Shown: piece by piece, positions 45,276-54,946 of the stretch
How the letters are laid out: each line of letters starts with the position of its first letter
Numbering within the stretch: the first letter of the stretch is position 1
DNA from: Clostridium sartagoforme AAU1
GTDB lineage: Bacteria; Bacillota; Clostridia; Clostridiales; Clostridiaceae
Assembly: GCF_000401215.1 (NCBI RefSeq)
Contig: NZ_ASRV01000150.1
Coordinates: 44,655-108,654, forward strand
Direction: 5' to 3'
DNA: 64,000 bases
Notes under the pieces: generated by a model
What the model saw: only the letters and a program-made list of their open reading frames with translations
Databases searched by the model: none
What the model was told of the DNA's origin: nothing
Position numbers and translations under genes: made by a program

Positions 45276-45944
45276 ATGTCAAAGATAATTATTATTGAAG
45301 ATACTGAAACAATAAGAAAGGAATTAAATATCTTTTTAACTAGATATGATTATGAAGTTCTTGCTCCATCAAATTTTGAAAACATTATTCATTACATCCT
45401 AAAAGAAAATCCTGATTTATTACTTCTAGATATAAATCTTCCTGTATTTGATGGCTATCACATATGTAGAGAAATAAGAAAAAGTTCAAATATGCCTATT
45501 ATAGTAGTTACAAGCAGAAACAGTGAAATGGATGAAATTATGAGTATGAATTTAGGTGCTGATGATTTTATTACAAAACCTTATAATACTCAAATTCTTT
45601 TAGCGAGGATTTCTTCACTCTTAAGAAGATCTCAAGGGTCATCTCTTCAAGATACAATGTATTATTATGATTTAAAACTTAATTTGTCTAATAGCTCAAT
45701 TACTTACAATGAAAATACAGTAGAGTTAACTAAAAACGAGCTTAAAATACTTTCATGTATGATTAAAAATAAGGGGAAGATAGTATCTAGAGATGAGCTA
45801 ATGAATTTTATGTGGAATTCAGATATTTTTGTAGATGATAATAATTTGTCTGTTAATGTTACAAGATTAAGAAAGAAATTAGAGGCGATTGGAATGAAAG
45901 ACAATATAGAAACTAGACGTGGACTTGGATATATACTGCCATGA
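45276..45944 (+). CDS. BceR-type response regulator, module 2
   Basis: 222 residues, OmpR class: acidic pocket IIEDTE, Asp in LLDINLPVFDG, Lys in ITKPY, and winged helix (TKNELKILSCMIKNKGKIVSR, VNVTRLRKKLEAIG). It overlaps the kinase gene by 4 bp (ATGA). It is clearly paralogous to module 1 at 39758-40429. Confidence 0.93.
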   Translation: MSKIIIIEDTETIRKELNIFLTRYDYEVLAPSNFENIIHYILKENPDLLLLDINLPVFDGYHICREIRKSSNMPIIVVTSRNSEMDEIMSMNLGADDFITKPYNTQILLARISSLLRRSQGSSLQDTMYYYDLKLNLSNSSITYNENTVELTKNELKILSCMIKNKGKIVSRDELMNFMWNSDIFVDDNNLSVNVTRLRKKLEAIGMKDNIETRRGLGYILP

Positions 45945-46954
45945 GTTTAAAAGATTATTTAAAAGACAGATTCTTATTTCTTTTAATTAATTTTATATTA
46001 TTCATTATCATCTGTTTAATAATGCTACTTATTAATGTTAATAGCAATATAATAATTCTAGTTTTCTCAATATGGTTCTTCCCCCTTTTTTCTTTTATTA
46101 TTACTGAGTTTATAAAAACAAATAAGTTTTACAAGGACTTAAATAATACTATGGAAAACTTAGATGAAAAATATCTTATCTCTGAAATTATAAAGGAACC
46201 TGATTTTATTGAAGGAAAAACTGCCTACAATATATTAAAAGAAACAAACAAAGCTATGCATGAGCATGTAAAAAAATATAAGGATATGCAAAGTGAATAC
46301 CGTGAGTATATAGAGACTTGGGTTCATGAAATAAAGACTCCTATCTCCTCAACGCGACTTATCATAGAAAATAATGAAAATAAGGTTACTACGAGTATTG
46401 ATTATGAAATAAGAAAAATTGAAGATTATATTGAGCAAGTACTATATTACTCAAAAAGTAATAATGTAAGCAAAGATTATATAATAAAAGAGATTTCTTT
46501 GGCCTCTGTAGTAAGAAATACTATCAAGAAAAATTCAAGAAACTTTATAAACAGAAGAATTTCTGTTGATATGGACTCAGTAGAAGGTAATATATACTGT
46601 GATTCCAAGTGGCTTGAATTCATATTAAATCAAATTATAGGAAATTCTATTAAATATAGCACAGAAAATAAAGGAAGGATAAAAGTTTATACTACTTTAA
46701 ATGAAAATAATATAATTCTTACTATAGAAGATAATGGAATAGGTATAATAAACAAGGATATCAATAGGGTTTTTGAAAAAGGCTTTACTGGGGATAATGG
46801 AAGAAAACTTGGTAAGTCTACTGGAATAGGACTTTATTTATGCAAAAAGCTTTGTGATCAACTAGGCTTAGGCCTTAGTTTAACTTCTAAACTTGGTGAG
46901 GGAACAAAAGTTATTATTGTCTTTCCAATTGGCAAGGTTAACTTGATAAATTAA
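45941..46954 (+). CDS. BceS-type histidine kinase, module 2
   Basis: 337 residues, the same length as module 1. Two N-terminal spans with a minimal loop, H-box HEIKTPISSTRL, N-box NQIIGNSIKY, G1 IEDNGIGI, G2 KSTGIGLYLCKKL. Intramembrane sensing kinase that takes its signal from the BceAB transporter. Followed by a terminator, after which the small protein and transporter genes start. Confidence 0.92.
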   Translation: MSLKDYLKDRFLFLLINFILFIIICLIMLLINVNSNIIILVFSIWFFPLFSFIITEFIKTNKFYKDLNNTMENLDEKYLISEIIKEPDFIEGKTAYNILKETNKAMHEHVKKYKDMQSEYREYIETWVHEIKTPISSTRLIIENNENKVTTSIDYEIRKIEDYIEQVLYYSKSNNVSKDYIIKEISLASVVRNTIKKNSRNFINRRISVDMDSVEGNIYCDSKWLEFILNQIIGNSIKYSTENKGRIKVYTTLNENNIILTIEDNGIGIINKDINRVFEKGFTGDNGRKLGKSTGIGLYLCKKLCDQLGLGLSLTSKLGEGTKVIIVFPIGKVNLIN

Positions 46955-46966
46955 ATTTATATTTAT

Positions 46967-47010
46967 AATGGATTCATAGTAATTATATTTAAAATAGCTA
47001 TGAGTCCATT
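46967..47010 (+). terminator. Terminator after kinase module 2
   Basis: AATGGATTCATAG/CTATGAGTCCATT (one G-U) followed by ATTTTTTAT. Confidence 0.7.
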
Positions 47011-47146
47011 ATTTTTTATCCACTTAGATTTTTTATCTTGCAAAAATGTAACCTTAATGAAATATAAACTAATATGCATCTAGCAGAAGTGTTAGTAAAA
47101 TAATATACATAAAGAAATTATTAATCAAAGCTTGGAGGAATTTTTT

Positions 47147-47563
47147 ATGAAAAAATTTTTAATACCTATTTTACTAGTAATTTTAATATGGACCGGATTG
47201 AACTCTGCTTATAATTATTTCTTCGGTCCTAAAATTATAGAAATTACACTAACTAAATCTGTTGATGACAAAGGAAAAGCTAATGAGGCAACTAATACTT
47301 TTACTTCCAAAGATAAGATTTACCTTTCTGCAAAGGGAAAAAAGTTTGCTATAAAAGAAGCAACTGTTGTTTGGTACAAGGGTGAGATATTAACAAAAAA
47401 TAGATTTAAGGTAGAGGAAAATATAGAAATAAATAACTCTGGATATTTTACTGCCGAGCTATCAATTCCTGGAGGTCTTGAAGAAGGTGAATATGGAGTA
47501 GCAATCTTTAATGGCAATAATGATATTATAGAACAAAAAATTGAATTTAAAGTAAAAAATTAA
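47147..47563 (+). CDS. Small membrane-anchored protein between the kinase and transporter of module 2
   Basis: 138 residues: one N-terminal span (FLIPILLVILIWTGLNSAYN), then a small extracytoplasmic beta domain (DKIYLSAKGKKFAIKEATVV, GYFTAELSIPGGLEEGEYGV) with Ig-like alternation. No lipobox Cys. The ATG at 47147 has GGAGG 8 bases upstream; the in-frame TTG further up overlaps that site. Its place in a Bce locus suggests an auxiliary sensor or shield, but no family is recognised. Confidence 0.6.
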   Translation: MKKFLIPILLVILIWTGLNSAYNYFFGPKIIEITLTKSVDDKGKANEATNTFTSKDKIYLSAKGKKFAIKEATVVWYKGEILTKNRFKVEENIEINNSGYFTAELSIPGGLEEGEYGVAIFNGNNDIIEQKIEFKVKN

Positions 47564-47625
47564 AGTAATATGGAATAACTGTAAATATTAAATCTCTTTA
47601 GGGGGAAAGACTTTGGAGGAAAGCA

Positions 47626-48393
47626 ATGGAAAATATATTAAAGGTAGAAAAAATTGAAAAATATTATGGTAATAAAGGTAATATAACAAAGGCTATAGAT
47701 AATATAAGTTTTACTGTGGATAAGGGAGAATTTGTTGGAATAATGGGGCCCTCAGGTAGTGGTAAAACTACTCTATTGAATTGTATTTCAACTATAGATA
47801 ATGTTACAACAGGTAATATTATTATAAATAATAAGGATATTACTAAGCTTAGACCTAAGTCCATAGAAAAATTCAGACGTGATGAGTTAGGCTTTATATT
47901 TCAGGATTTTAATCTTTTAGATACTCTTACTGCCTATGAAAATATAGCTTTGGCTCTAACAATACAAGATAGGAAGGTTACTGAAATAGATAGTCTTATT
48001 AAAAAGGTAGCAGAAAAACTAGAGATATTAGATGTTTTAACTAAATATCCATTCCAAATGTCAGGAGGTCAAAAGCAAAGAGTAGCTTCTGCTAGAGCTC
48101 TAGTTACTGAACCTTCACTTATACTAGCTGATGAGCCTACTGGAGCATTAGACTCTAAATCCTCAAGACTTCTTTTGGATTCTTTTGAAAAGTTAAATAA
48201 AGAGCTTCAAGCTACTATACTAATGGTTACTCATGATGCTTTTACAGCTAGCTATGCTCATAGAATTTTATTTATTAAGGATGGCAAGATATTTAATGAA
48301 CTAATTCGTGGAAATGACTCTAGAAAAGAATTTTTCAATAAAATAATTGAAATTGTAACTTTACTTGGAGGAGATGCTAGCGATGTTTTCTAA
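47626..48393 (+). CDS. BceA-type ABC ATPase, module 2
   Basis: 255 residues, same length as module 1. Walker A GPSGSGKTT, Q-loop FQDFNLLDTL, signature MSGGQKQR, Walker B LILADEPTGALD, H-loop THD. Overlaps the permease by 11 bp. GGAGG precedes the ATG. Confidence 0.93.
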   Translation: MENILKVEKIEKYYGNKGNITKAIDNISFTVDKGEFVGIMGPSGSGKTTLLNCISTIDNVTTGNIIINNKDITKLRPKSIEKFRRDELGFIFQDFNLLDTLTAYENIALALTIQDRKVTEIDSLIKKVAEKLEILDVLTKYPFQMSGGQKQRVASARALVTEPSLILADEPTGALDSKSSRLLLDSFEKLNKELQATILMVTHDAFTASYAHRILFIKDGKIFNELIRGNDSRKEFFNKIIEIVTLLGGDASDVF

Positions 48394-50407
48394 AATAGCA
48401 ATAAATAATGTAAAAAGGAGCTTTAAGGATTATTCTATATATTTTCTTACTCTAACATTTGCAGTATGTATTTTTTATAGCTTTAATTCTATTGAATCTC
48501 AAAAGTCACTACTTGATATAAATACTAGTACTGAAGAATACATGATAATGTTAAATAAACTAATAGCTGGAGCCTCTATATTTGTATCTTTTATTCTAGG
48601 CGGTCTTATAGTTTATGCTAATAATTTTCTTATAAAAAAGCGTAAAAAAGAATTAGGTATATACATGACATTAGGTATGTCTAAGAGGAAAATCTCTAGA
48701 ATCCTAATTCTAGAAACCTTTTTTATTGGCTTATTATCCTTAGTTGTTGGAATTTTATTAGGAATTATAGTTTCTCAAGGGCTATCAGTTATTACAGCTA
48801 AATTATTATCAGTTAATATGAATAACTATAAATTTATTATATCAATAAGTTCAATAGCTAAGTCTTCATTATATTTTGGAGTAATATTCATTTTAGTAAT
48901 GATATTTAATCAAGTTACTATTTCTAAGTATAAACTTATAGACATGCTTAATGCAGCAAAGAAGAATGAGGAAGTAAAGATCAATAATCCTATTATTTCA
49001 ATAATTATGTTTATTTTATCCCTAGCATCACTTATATCTGCATATACTCTAATAATGAAAATTGGGTTATCTGTTGATGATTATCGTTTTATGCTTTCAA
49101 TTGTTTTAGGGATTATTGGAACTATACTATGGTTTTTTAGTCTCTCAAGCTTTTTAATTCAAATTATACAAAAGAATAAAAATATATATTTTAAAAAATT
49201 AAATATATTTGTTTTAAGACAAATTAATAATAAAATAACAACTAACTTTATATCCATGACTACTATATGTCTTATGCTTTTTTTAACTATAACACTTTTA
49301 TTTAGCATGTTTAGCTATAAAAATACCTTTGATAAATCCTTAAAAGGTAATACTTACTTTGATAGTTCTGCAAAGCTTTATGTTGATACTGATGTCCAAG
49401 AAATTAATGATATGGAAGAGCTTTTAAATAGTATAAATTTTAACTTTGATTCTTCTGAAAAATATGTTTTTTTCAATCAATACAAACTTGATATTTATCT
49501 AAGCGAACTACTAAATGATTATTTAACTAAAAAAGAGATAGATGAAATGAAGTTTTCTTATTCAGATCATACTATACCAGCAGTAAAAGTATCTGAATAT
49601 AATTCTATAAATAAACTTTTAGATAAAGATTCTATAGATTTAAAAGATAATGAGATATTAATTGTGTCAAACTATGATGAATTTAACAAAGCCTTCCATA
49701 AATTTATTAAAAATGAAAACTCTGTAGTAATCGATAATAATACTTATATCATTAAAAATGGGAGTACAGTTAAAGATAATATATCTAGTGTGGCCCGTGA
49801 ATTAAAATTTATATATTTCATAATACCTGATAACTTTGAAGGAAAATTAACACTAGAACAATCAAATGTTAATGTAATATATGATAAAAGTAACTATGCA
49901 AAATCTGAAGAAAAGTTTTCAAAATTCTATGTTAATATTTTAGAAAATAGAAATCCTGATGGTTCAACTGCTTTAGTTCTTGGAAACACATTGGAACAAT
50001 TATATTCCCTAGTGTATGGTTCATCTGCAATGGTTGTATTCTTGGGTATATATTTAGGCGTAGTATTTTTAATATCCAGTGCTGCAGTGTTAGCATTACA
50101 GCAATTATCAGAAGCAAGTGATAGTATTAGTAGATATAATTCTCTTAAGAAAATAGGTGTTACTGAAAAAATGATAAATAAATCAATATTAAAGCAAACC
50201 TTAATTTACTTCATGGCACCTTTATCACTAGCCATTATACATTCAATAATTGGTATGAAAGTAGTAAATGAAGTCTTTGCTACTTATAATAAAAATTTAT
50301 TCAGTAACTCTTCTATAATAATAGCTTTAGCTCTTACTATAATATACGGTGGATATTTCTATACAACTTATATTAGCTTTAAAAATATAGTTAGAAATAG
50401 TAAATAG
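48383..50407 (+). CDS. BceB-type ABC permease, module 2
   Basis: About 674 residues with ten predicted spans and a large extracytoplasmic domain (about 320-550). The N-terminal FtsX unit ends in YANNFLIKKRKKELGIYMTL, near-identical in plan to module 1. The start at 48383 has GGAGGAG 9 bases upstream; the longer frame from 48365 overlaps that site. Partner of the ATPase for peptide-antibiotic detoxification. Confidence 0.92.
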   Translation: MFSKIAINNVKRSFKDYSIYFLTLTFAVCIFYSFNSIESQKSLLDINTSTEEYMIMLNKLIAGASIFVSFILGGLIVYANNFLIKKRKKELGIYMTLGMSKRKISRILILETFFIGLLSLVVGILLGIIVSQGLSVITAKLLSVNMNNYKFIISISSIAKSSLYFGVIFILVMIFNQVTISKYKLIDMLNAAKKNEEVKINNPIISIIMFILSLASLISAYTLIMKIGLSVDDYRFMLSIVLGIIGTILWFFSLSSFLIQIIQKNKNIYFKKLNIFVLRQINNKITTNFISMTTICLMLFLTITLLFSMFSYKNTFDKSLKGNTYFDSSAKLYVDTDVQEINDMEELLNSINFNFDSSEKYVFFNQYKLDIYLSELLNDYLTKKEIDEMKFSYSDHTIPAVKVSEYNSINKLLDKDSIDLKDNEILIVSNYDEFNKAFHKFIKNENSVVIDNNTYIIKNGSTVKDNISSVARELKFIYFIIPDNFEGKLTLEQSNVNVIYDKSNYAKSEEKFSKFYVNILENRNPDGSTALVLGNTLEQLYSLVYGSSAMVVFLGIYLGVVFLISSAAVLALQQLSEASDSISRYNSLKKIGVTEKMINKSILKQTLIYFMAPLSLAIIHSIIGMKVVNEVFATYNKNLFSNSSIIIALALTIIYGGYFYTTYISFKNIVRNSK

Positions 50408-50510
50408 TATTTTACCTTTATCTCATAGTTGATAATTTTATTTTATTAATTACTACTAAGTTAAGTAACTTTAGATTTATGTAATTCAATTTTTATCTTA
50501 TTGGATAATA

Positions 50511-50544
50511 AAAGGAGCTGTCGCACTGTTGCGACAGCTCCTTT
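50511..50544. terminator. Strong terminator after module 2
   Basis: Perfect 15-bp stem AAAGGAGCTGTCGCA and inverse, loop CTGT, then TTATTAC. The GCTGTCGCACTG sequence also occurs at the left end of repeat A (30334). Confidence 0.85.
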
Positions 50545-50627
50545 TATTACTTTTGAAAATTTAAATTCTTATTTATATTAATATTATACTGTTCTATAAA
50601 ATTATCTTTATTCTGCATTCCTCGCTC

Positions 50628-50936
50628 CTAGCAATCCCACTTATTTTTCTTCATATCAACATGATTCTCATCTTTAAAAGATACACCCTCTTCTAACAGT
50701 AGATATCGTTGTTCCTGCCATCCTGGTGCTAACCTTCCAGCATGATTTACCACACGATGACATGGATATTTGCCATAAAATTCTGCCTGGCTAAGGACCC
50801 TCCCTACAAGTCGTGCATTTTTGTCTCTACCAATAAGACTTGCAATTTGTCCGTACGTAGCTACTTTCCCTTTTGGGATTTCTTCAACAACAGAAAGTAT
50901 TTGATAAATCAATTGTTCATTCATAATCTTTTTCAT
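50628..50936 (-). CDS. MGMT-family DNA alkyltransferase-like protein
   Basis: 102 residues, only the MGMT DNA-binding domain: IPKGKVATYGQIASLIGRDK, ARLVGRVLSQ, Y-P-C-H-R-V-V. It keeps the nucleophilic Cys, unlike Atl1-type proteins which have Trp, so it may remove alkyl groups itself. Starts at 50936 with AGGAGA. A full-length Ogt is at 8440. The gene begins where a decayed effector-domain gene ends. Confidence 0.85.
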   Translation of the reverse strand: MKKIMNEQLIYQILSVVEEIPKGKVATYGQIASLIGRDKNARLVGRVLSQAEFYGKYPCHRVVNHAGRLAPGWQEQRYLLLEEGVSFKDENHVDMKKNKWDC

Positions 50937-51171
50937 ATATTCTCCTGTAATAATAAAGATACTCTTTTCTTTTAATTTGCTCCTGTGATACGTATGGAAA
51001 ATCCCATCCTATTATTTGTGGTCTATTAATTCCATTACTATTAGCCCAATCTTGCATATGTTTTATAGCATTCTATTCTGGCTCTCTACTTATAACTGAA
51101 TATTTAGAGAAAGAAAATGACTCTACAGCTTCTGCTCTAATATTAAAATAGGGTTCATTAATTATACTCAT
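50937..51171 (-). pseudogene. Fragment of an AraC/GyrI-type effector-binding protein
   Basis: The minus strand reads MSIINEPYFNIRAEAVESFS and later AIKHMQDWANSNGI, RPQIIGWDFPYVSQEQIKR, interrupted by an in-frame TAG near 51073. IIGWDFPYVS with a preceding M-x-x-W-A helix resembles effector-binding proteins linked to AraC regulators. The usual rest of the domain is absent. The stop leaves the frame unchanged, so this is a nonsense mutation plus truncation rather than a base loss. Confidence 0.5.
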
Positions 51172-51219
51172 CTCTTCCCTAACTAACCTATCCTTAGATC
51201 ATGAGAAAAACTTGCATCA

Positions 51220-51795
51220 CTAAAGTCTATTTAGTGCTCTTGTTAAAACAGTATCCCAGGGTCTTGACTCAATCATCCTAATATCATTTTGATTACAAAT
51301 ATCTGCTATCCACTTTCCATATGTAATACTTATTTCGGCTCTGTAGTGTTGCATATTACCACCTTCTCTTGATAAATAATTCTGTAATATTTGATTAATG
51401 TCTGTTTCGTTTACAAAAATTGACTTTACTTCTGGTTCCCTAAATGAATTTGTGAACTCTGGGTAGATAAAATCGCCCTCAATAATAATAGGTAAGTTGT
51501 CTTTAATATGCCTGTTTACAAGCTCTTTCAATACTGGAATCATCTCTTTGCTTACATCAATCAACCAGTTCACATTGTCATCAACTCCAACATCCTCCCA
51601 ATTCAAACCATCATCCCAATAATGTATTGCTGGAAAACTATCCTTAGTTGTAACCTTTTCTACAGATAGATGAATATCATCTACTTCTAGAACATTAACA
51701 CCGTAAAACTTTGCAATTTCATACGCTAGGCTTGATTTACCGGTTCCCGAAGCTCCACCAATAAATAAAACTGTCCAGTCTCTATCATTATTCAC
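51220..51795 (-). CDS. P-loop kinase of the 2-phosphoglycerate kinase/AAA type
   Basis: 191 residues. Walker A GGASGTGKSS near residue 15; EVDDIHL and IIEGDFIYPEF suggest the acidic Walker B region. The C-terminal part contains ISITYGKWIADICNQNDIRM. Small-molecule phosphotransfer is likely; the substrate is unknown. The start is GTG at 51795 with GGGGG 7 bases upstream. Monocistronic, upstream of the MGMT-like gene. Confidence 0.72.
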   Translation of the reverse strand: MNNDRDWTVLFIGGASGTGKSSLAYEIAKFYGVNVLEVDDIHLSVEKVTTKDSFPAIHYWDDGLNWEDVGVDDNVNWLIDVSKEMIPVLKELVNRHIKDNLPIIIEGDFIYPEFTNSFREPEVKSIFVNETDINQILQNYLSREGGNMQHYRAEISITYGKWIADICNQNDIRMIESRPWDTVLTRALNRL

Positions 51796-51892
51796 CTATT
51801 AACCCCCTTTATAAATTCCCCTTTTAACTTTAATTCTAAATTTATTACTTATTAATTATAACATAATTTGTAAATATAGGCTTTCTTATGAT

Positions 51893-51920
51893 AGGCTATT
51901 TTTACATATAAAAATAGCCT
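51893..51920 (-). terminator. Hairpin between rlmH and the kinase gene
   Basis: Perfect 12-bp stem AGGCTATTTTTA and inverse with a 4-base loop. Between it and rlmH lies another hairpin, CAAATC-TTC-GATTTG. Confidence 0.65.
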
Positions 51921-52028
51921 TAGCCGTTGATATTAATTAGCTAAGACTATAAAAATCATTTATAAGGAAACTCCACTCACATGCGTTCACTGAGTAAGTT
52001 CCACCGATCAAATCGAAGATTTGAGGTG

Positions 52029-52508
52029 TCACTTATGATACGGTTCTCCCTTCATTATTCTAAATGCTCTATATATTTGTTCTAAAAGCATAACTCTAAA
52101 TAATTGATGTGGAAATGTCATTTTTGAGAAGCAAAGCTTATAATTTGCTCTTTTTATAACATTTTGCGATAATCCTAAGCTTCCTCCTACTATAAAGGCT
52201 ATGTTTGAATTCCCCATTACTCCACAGTTTTCTATGTAGTTTGCAAATTGCTCTGAAGTCAGATTTTCTCCTTTCAAGTCCATTGCAATTACAAACATAT
52301 TATCTTTTATTTTAGATAGTATAAGCTCTCCTTCTTTTTCTTTTATTTGTAATTCTTCTTTTTCCGAAGCATTATCTGGTGTTTTTTCATCTTGAAGTTC
52401 TATTATATCTAATTTACAATATCTAGTTAATCTTTTTGAGTATTCATCTATTGCTTGCTTTAGATACTTTTCTTTTAATTTACCTACTGAAATTATTGTT
52501 ATATTCAT
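52029..52508 (-). CDS. rlmH: 23S rRNA (pseudouridine-1915-N3)-methyltransferase RlmH
   Basis: 159 residues, exactly the family length. N-terminus MNITIISVGKLKEKYLKQAI; SAM/knot region AFIVGGSLGLSQNV; C-terminus TFPHQLFRVMLLEQIYRAF and GEPYHK. Acts on 70S ribosomes. The start at 52508 is that of known RlmH; an ATG two codons upstream is not needed. The gene lies near the replication origin in Firmicutes, in line with the neighbouring walJ and murA. Confidence 0.97.
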   Translation of the reverse strand: MNITIISVGKLKEKYLKQAIDEYSKRLTRYCKLDIIELQDEKTPDNASEKEELQIKEKEGELILSKIKDNMFVIAMDLKGENLTSEQFANYIENCGVMGNSNIAFIVGGSLGLSQNVIKRANYKLCFSKMTFPHQLFRVMLLEQIYRAFRIMKGEPYHK

Positions 52509-52581
52509 AACCATTTTCTCCTCTTAAGTTTTACCTTATTCTAATTAGTAAATGATTTATACTATTATAGATATAAATCAT

Positions 52582-53196
52582 TTAATCTGCATTAGTAAAG
52601 TTTTCAACATCTATTATTGTTGTTCCTTTTTCTACTGGAGTTTTTTTCTTTAAATAAATTCTAAGTACATCTGCATTATAAACAGCTTGTATCTTACTTG
52701 GTTCAACATTAGGAACATAATAGCTTTTTTCTAAATTTGATCCTTCTTGGAAGATTGCAACCATGGAATTTTCATTACTAAAAATTTGATTTTTTTTAAC
52801 TTTAATTCTTATGTGATCTTCTTCATAATCTATATCTATATCTTTTTTATTTAGGCCAACTAACTTTCCTTCTATTAAATATCGATCTCCGTAATCAATA
52901 AATTTTAAGTCTAATTCATCTTCTATGCTACTAAATGCTGAATTTAAAGCCTCACTATTTAAGACTGAATCTACTATATTATTCATTAAATTTTCATTTG
53001 TAACTAATGAAGTAAAAACTTCACTAAATACAGTATTAAACGTACCTCCAAAAGCTCCAAATATATTATTACTGCTAGTAAAACTAGTATATCCATAATT
53101 ACTATTAAAATTATTTATATTGTTAGTATTATTACTATTTCCATTAAACATTCCACCAGTCATATTGTTCATTAAAAAAGGGAATATCTGAAACAT
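52582..53196 (-). CDS. Hsp20/alpha-crystallin-like chaperone
   Basis: 204 residues. Long Asn- and Phe-rich N-terminal arm (1-90), then an alpha-crystallin domain (about 95-185): DRYLIEGKLVGLNKKDIDID, SYYVPN, and AVYNADVLRIYLKK. The final I-x-I/V motif is loosely present (TIIDV). The Asn-rich arm is unusual and suggests disordered oligomerisation. Monocistronic, AGGAGA ribosome binding site. Confidence 0.82.
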   Translation of the reverse strand: MFQIFPFLMNNMTGGMFNGNSNNTNNINNFNSNYGYTSFTSSNNIFGAFGGTFNTVFSEVFTSLVTNENLMNNIVDSVLNSEALNSAFSSIEDELDLKFIDYGDRYLIEGKLVGLNKKDIDIDYEEDHIRIKVKKNQIFSNENSMVAIFQEGSNLEKSYYVPNVEPSKIQAVYNADVLRIYLKKKTPVEKGTTIIDVENFTNAD

Positions 53197-53401
53197 ATTA
53201 TATCTCCTACTTAAAAAATTCTTATATAATATAATTTTATTTTATATAAGGCTTTTTGACACAATAAAAGGAGATATAACACAATAAAAATTAAAAACTT
53301 AAAATGAAAGCTAATAGAAAAATCTCATATAGCTTTTAAATTTAATTTATTTTTAGTAATCTTAAAAAAATTACATCAATAATTATCCATTGTTAATTTT
53401 T

Positions 53402-54043
53402 CTAGTACCCTATATTTTCATTCATAAATATTACGTGGATCCTATCTTTCCTATTTTGGCTTGCTATAACGGTAAATTCTCTACATACCTTTTCATTACT
53501 TTTACAATCCATACAATATCCAACCTTTGTACATGGAGTTTTCTTGTTTAGTCTCTTTGCATTAGCTGGAGCACATATTTCTCTGTTTCTTTTTATAGCT
53601 TCGTCTATGTCTTTTACTATTTTATTTACTCCTACTAAAAGGATTACCTTATCAGGTCCATATAACATTGCTGCTACTCTATTTCCATTCCCATCAACAT
53701 TATATAACTTTCCATCTTCAGTTACTGCATTACTACTTGCAAAATATGCATCCGCTAAAAAGCTCTCTTTAAATATTTTAGTAATTTGTTCTGATGTTAA
53801 ACCTTCCTTATATCTGTCTAAGAACTTATATCTTCCATTTCTTAGATAATCTATAACTCCATATTCAAATAAGGACATTGATCCACCACAAGATACTACT
53901 GAACCTTCAGAAACTAATTGTTCAATTTTAAAGAATAATTCTTCCTTTGAATTTACTAAATATCCATTCATATTATTATTATTTAATGACTCTATTGTCC
54001 TTTTTATCCTTTGTTCATTAACCCAATTTAAACTACTATCCAT
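53402..54043 (-). CDS. LUD-domain protein (lactate utilisation-like)
   Basis: 213 residues of the LUD/YkgG family: VVSCGGSMSLFEYGVIDYL, LTSEQITKIFKESFLADAY, YGPDKVILLVGVNKIVKDID. The C-terminus contributes five cysteines (ICAPAN, PCTKVGYCMDCKSNEKVC), a possible iron-sulfur or zinc site. No lactate-oxidase genes adjoin; such stand-alone clostridial members are poorly studied. The ATG at 54043 is preceded by GGGGGAAGA. Confidence 0.85.
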   Translation of the reverse strand: MDSSLNWVNEQRIKRTIESLNNNNMNGYLVNSKEELFFKIEQLVSEGSVVSCGGSMSLFEYGVIDYLRNGRYKFLDRYKEGLTSEQITKIFKESFLADAYFASSNAVTEDGKLYNVDGNGNRVAAMLYGPDKVILLVGVNKIVKDIDEAIKRNREICAPANAKRLNKKTPCTKVGYCMDCKSNEKVCREFTVIASQNRKDRIHVIFMNENIGY

Positions 54044-54218
54044 ATAATCTTCCCCCAATAATTTTTATTTTCATATTTATTATAATAAAATGAATTTTAA
54101 ATTTAAACTAATATACTTTTAAAATATATTTATATAAATATTTATTATTACTTGTACTTTATATATTATCTAATTCTATAACAAAAAAAGACCCAAATTC
54201 ATAGGCCTTTTAATAAAA

Positions 54219-54722
54219 TTATTTTCCACAACACTTTTTATATTTCTTTCCACTTCCGCATGGACAAGGATCATTTCTTCCTACTTTATTTTCATTTCTT
54301 ACAATAACAGATTCTCTATATGTTTTTTGTAATTCTTTTCTCTTTTCTGGCGAGAATATTCCTTCCCATTGTGGTAGTGTATATAAGTATTCAGCTTTTG
54401 CATCTAACATATTAATATAAAGTTTTTCTAAATCTACTTGTAATGAAATTTCATCATTAGCTGATAAAACTTCTAAATCAAGTGTTTCTTTTAAGCTATC
54501 ATTTATTCCATCAACAAATCCCATAACGAATTCTTCTGTTGTATTATGTTTAGCTGCTAAATCACTAATTGTAAATTTGAAATTATCTTTATGCTTAGCT
54601 AATATTTCTTTGTATATAGCTTTTTCAATTTCCATATACTCATTCCAAAAAGCTTGTTCTCCTTTTGTCTTAACATATTCAACTACCATATCTGTCCATT
54701 GCTTATATAACTCATAGTTCAT
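54219..54722 (-). CDS. SEC-C zinc-ribbon protein
   Basis: 167 residues. The C-terminus is a full SEC-C motif, [19 protein letters not shown], which binds zinc and often ribosomes or SecB-like partners. The first 140 residues are helical and unrecognised ([34 protein letters not shown]). It lies upstream of LUD and downstream of a CxxH/CxxC protein on the same strand. Confidence 0.85.
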   Translation of the reverse strand: MNYELYKQWTDMVVEYVKTKGEQAFWNEYMEIEKAIYKEILAKHKDNFKFTISDLAAKHNTTEEFVMGFVDGINDSLKETLDLEVLSANDEISLQVDLEKLYINMLDAKAEYLYTLPQWEGIFSPEKRKELQKTYRESVIVRNENKVGRNDPCPCGSGKKYKKCCGK

Positions 54723-54761
54723 TCTCCTTTTTAAATGGTTTTATAATTAATTTAATAAGTT

Positions 54762-54923
54762 TTACTCTTTTGATTTAATTATGTAACATGAATCATTTTC
54801 ACAATAATTACATTTAACACCTTTTACTTCTTCTATAATAGGAAATGTTTCTTCATAATTAATAAAATCATCCATTGCATCTTCAACATGATCCTTACAT
54901 GCGTATATTTTTCTACTATCCAT
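54762..54923 (-). CDS. CxxH/CxxC protein
   Basis: 53 residues, below usual length cut-offs. It reads MDSRKIYACKDHVEDAMDDF and later VKCNYCENDSCYII. The C-x-x-H and C-x-x-C pairs define the small Firmicute family near the walJ/rlmH locus (TIGR04129-like), probably zinc-binding. It follows walJ by 23 bp on the same strand. Confidence 0.85.
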   Translation of the reverse strand: MDSRKIYACKDHVEDAMDDFINYEETFPIIEEVKGVKCNYCENDSCYIIKSKE

Positions 54924-54946
54924 ATAAATCATCTTCTTCCTAATAA

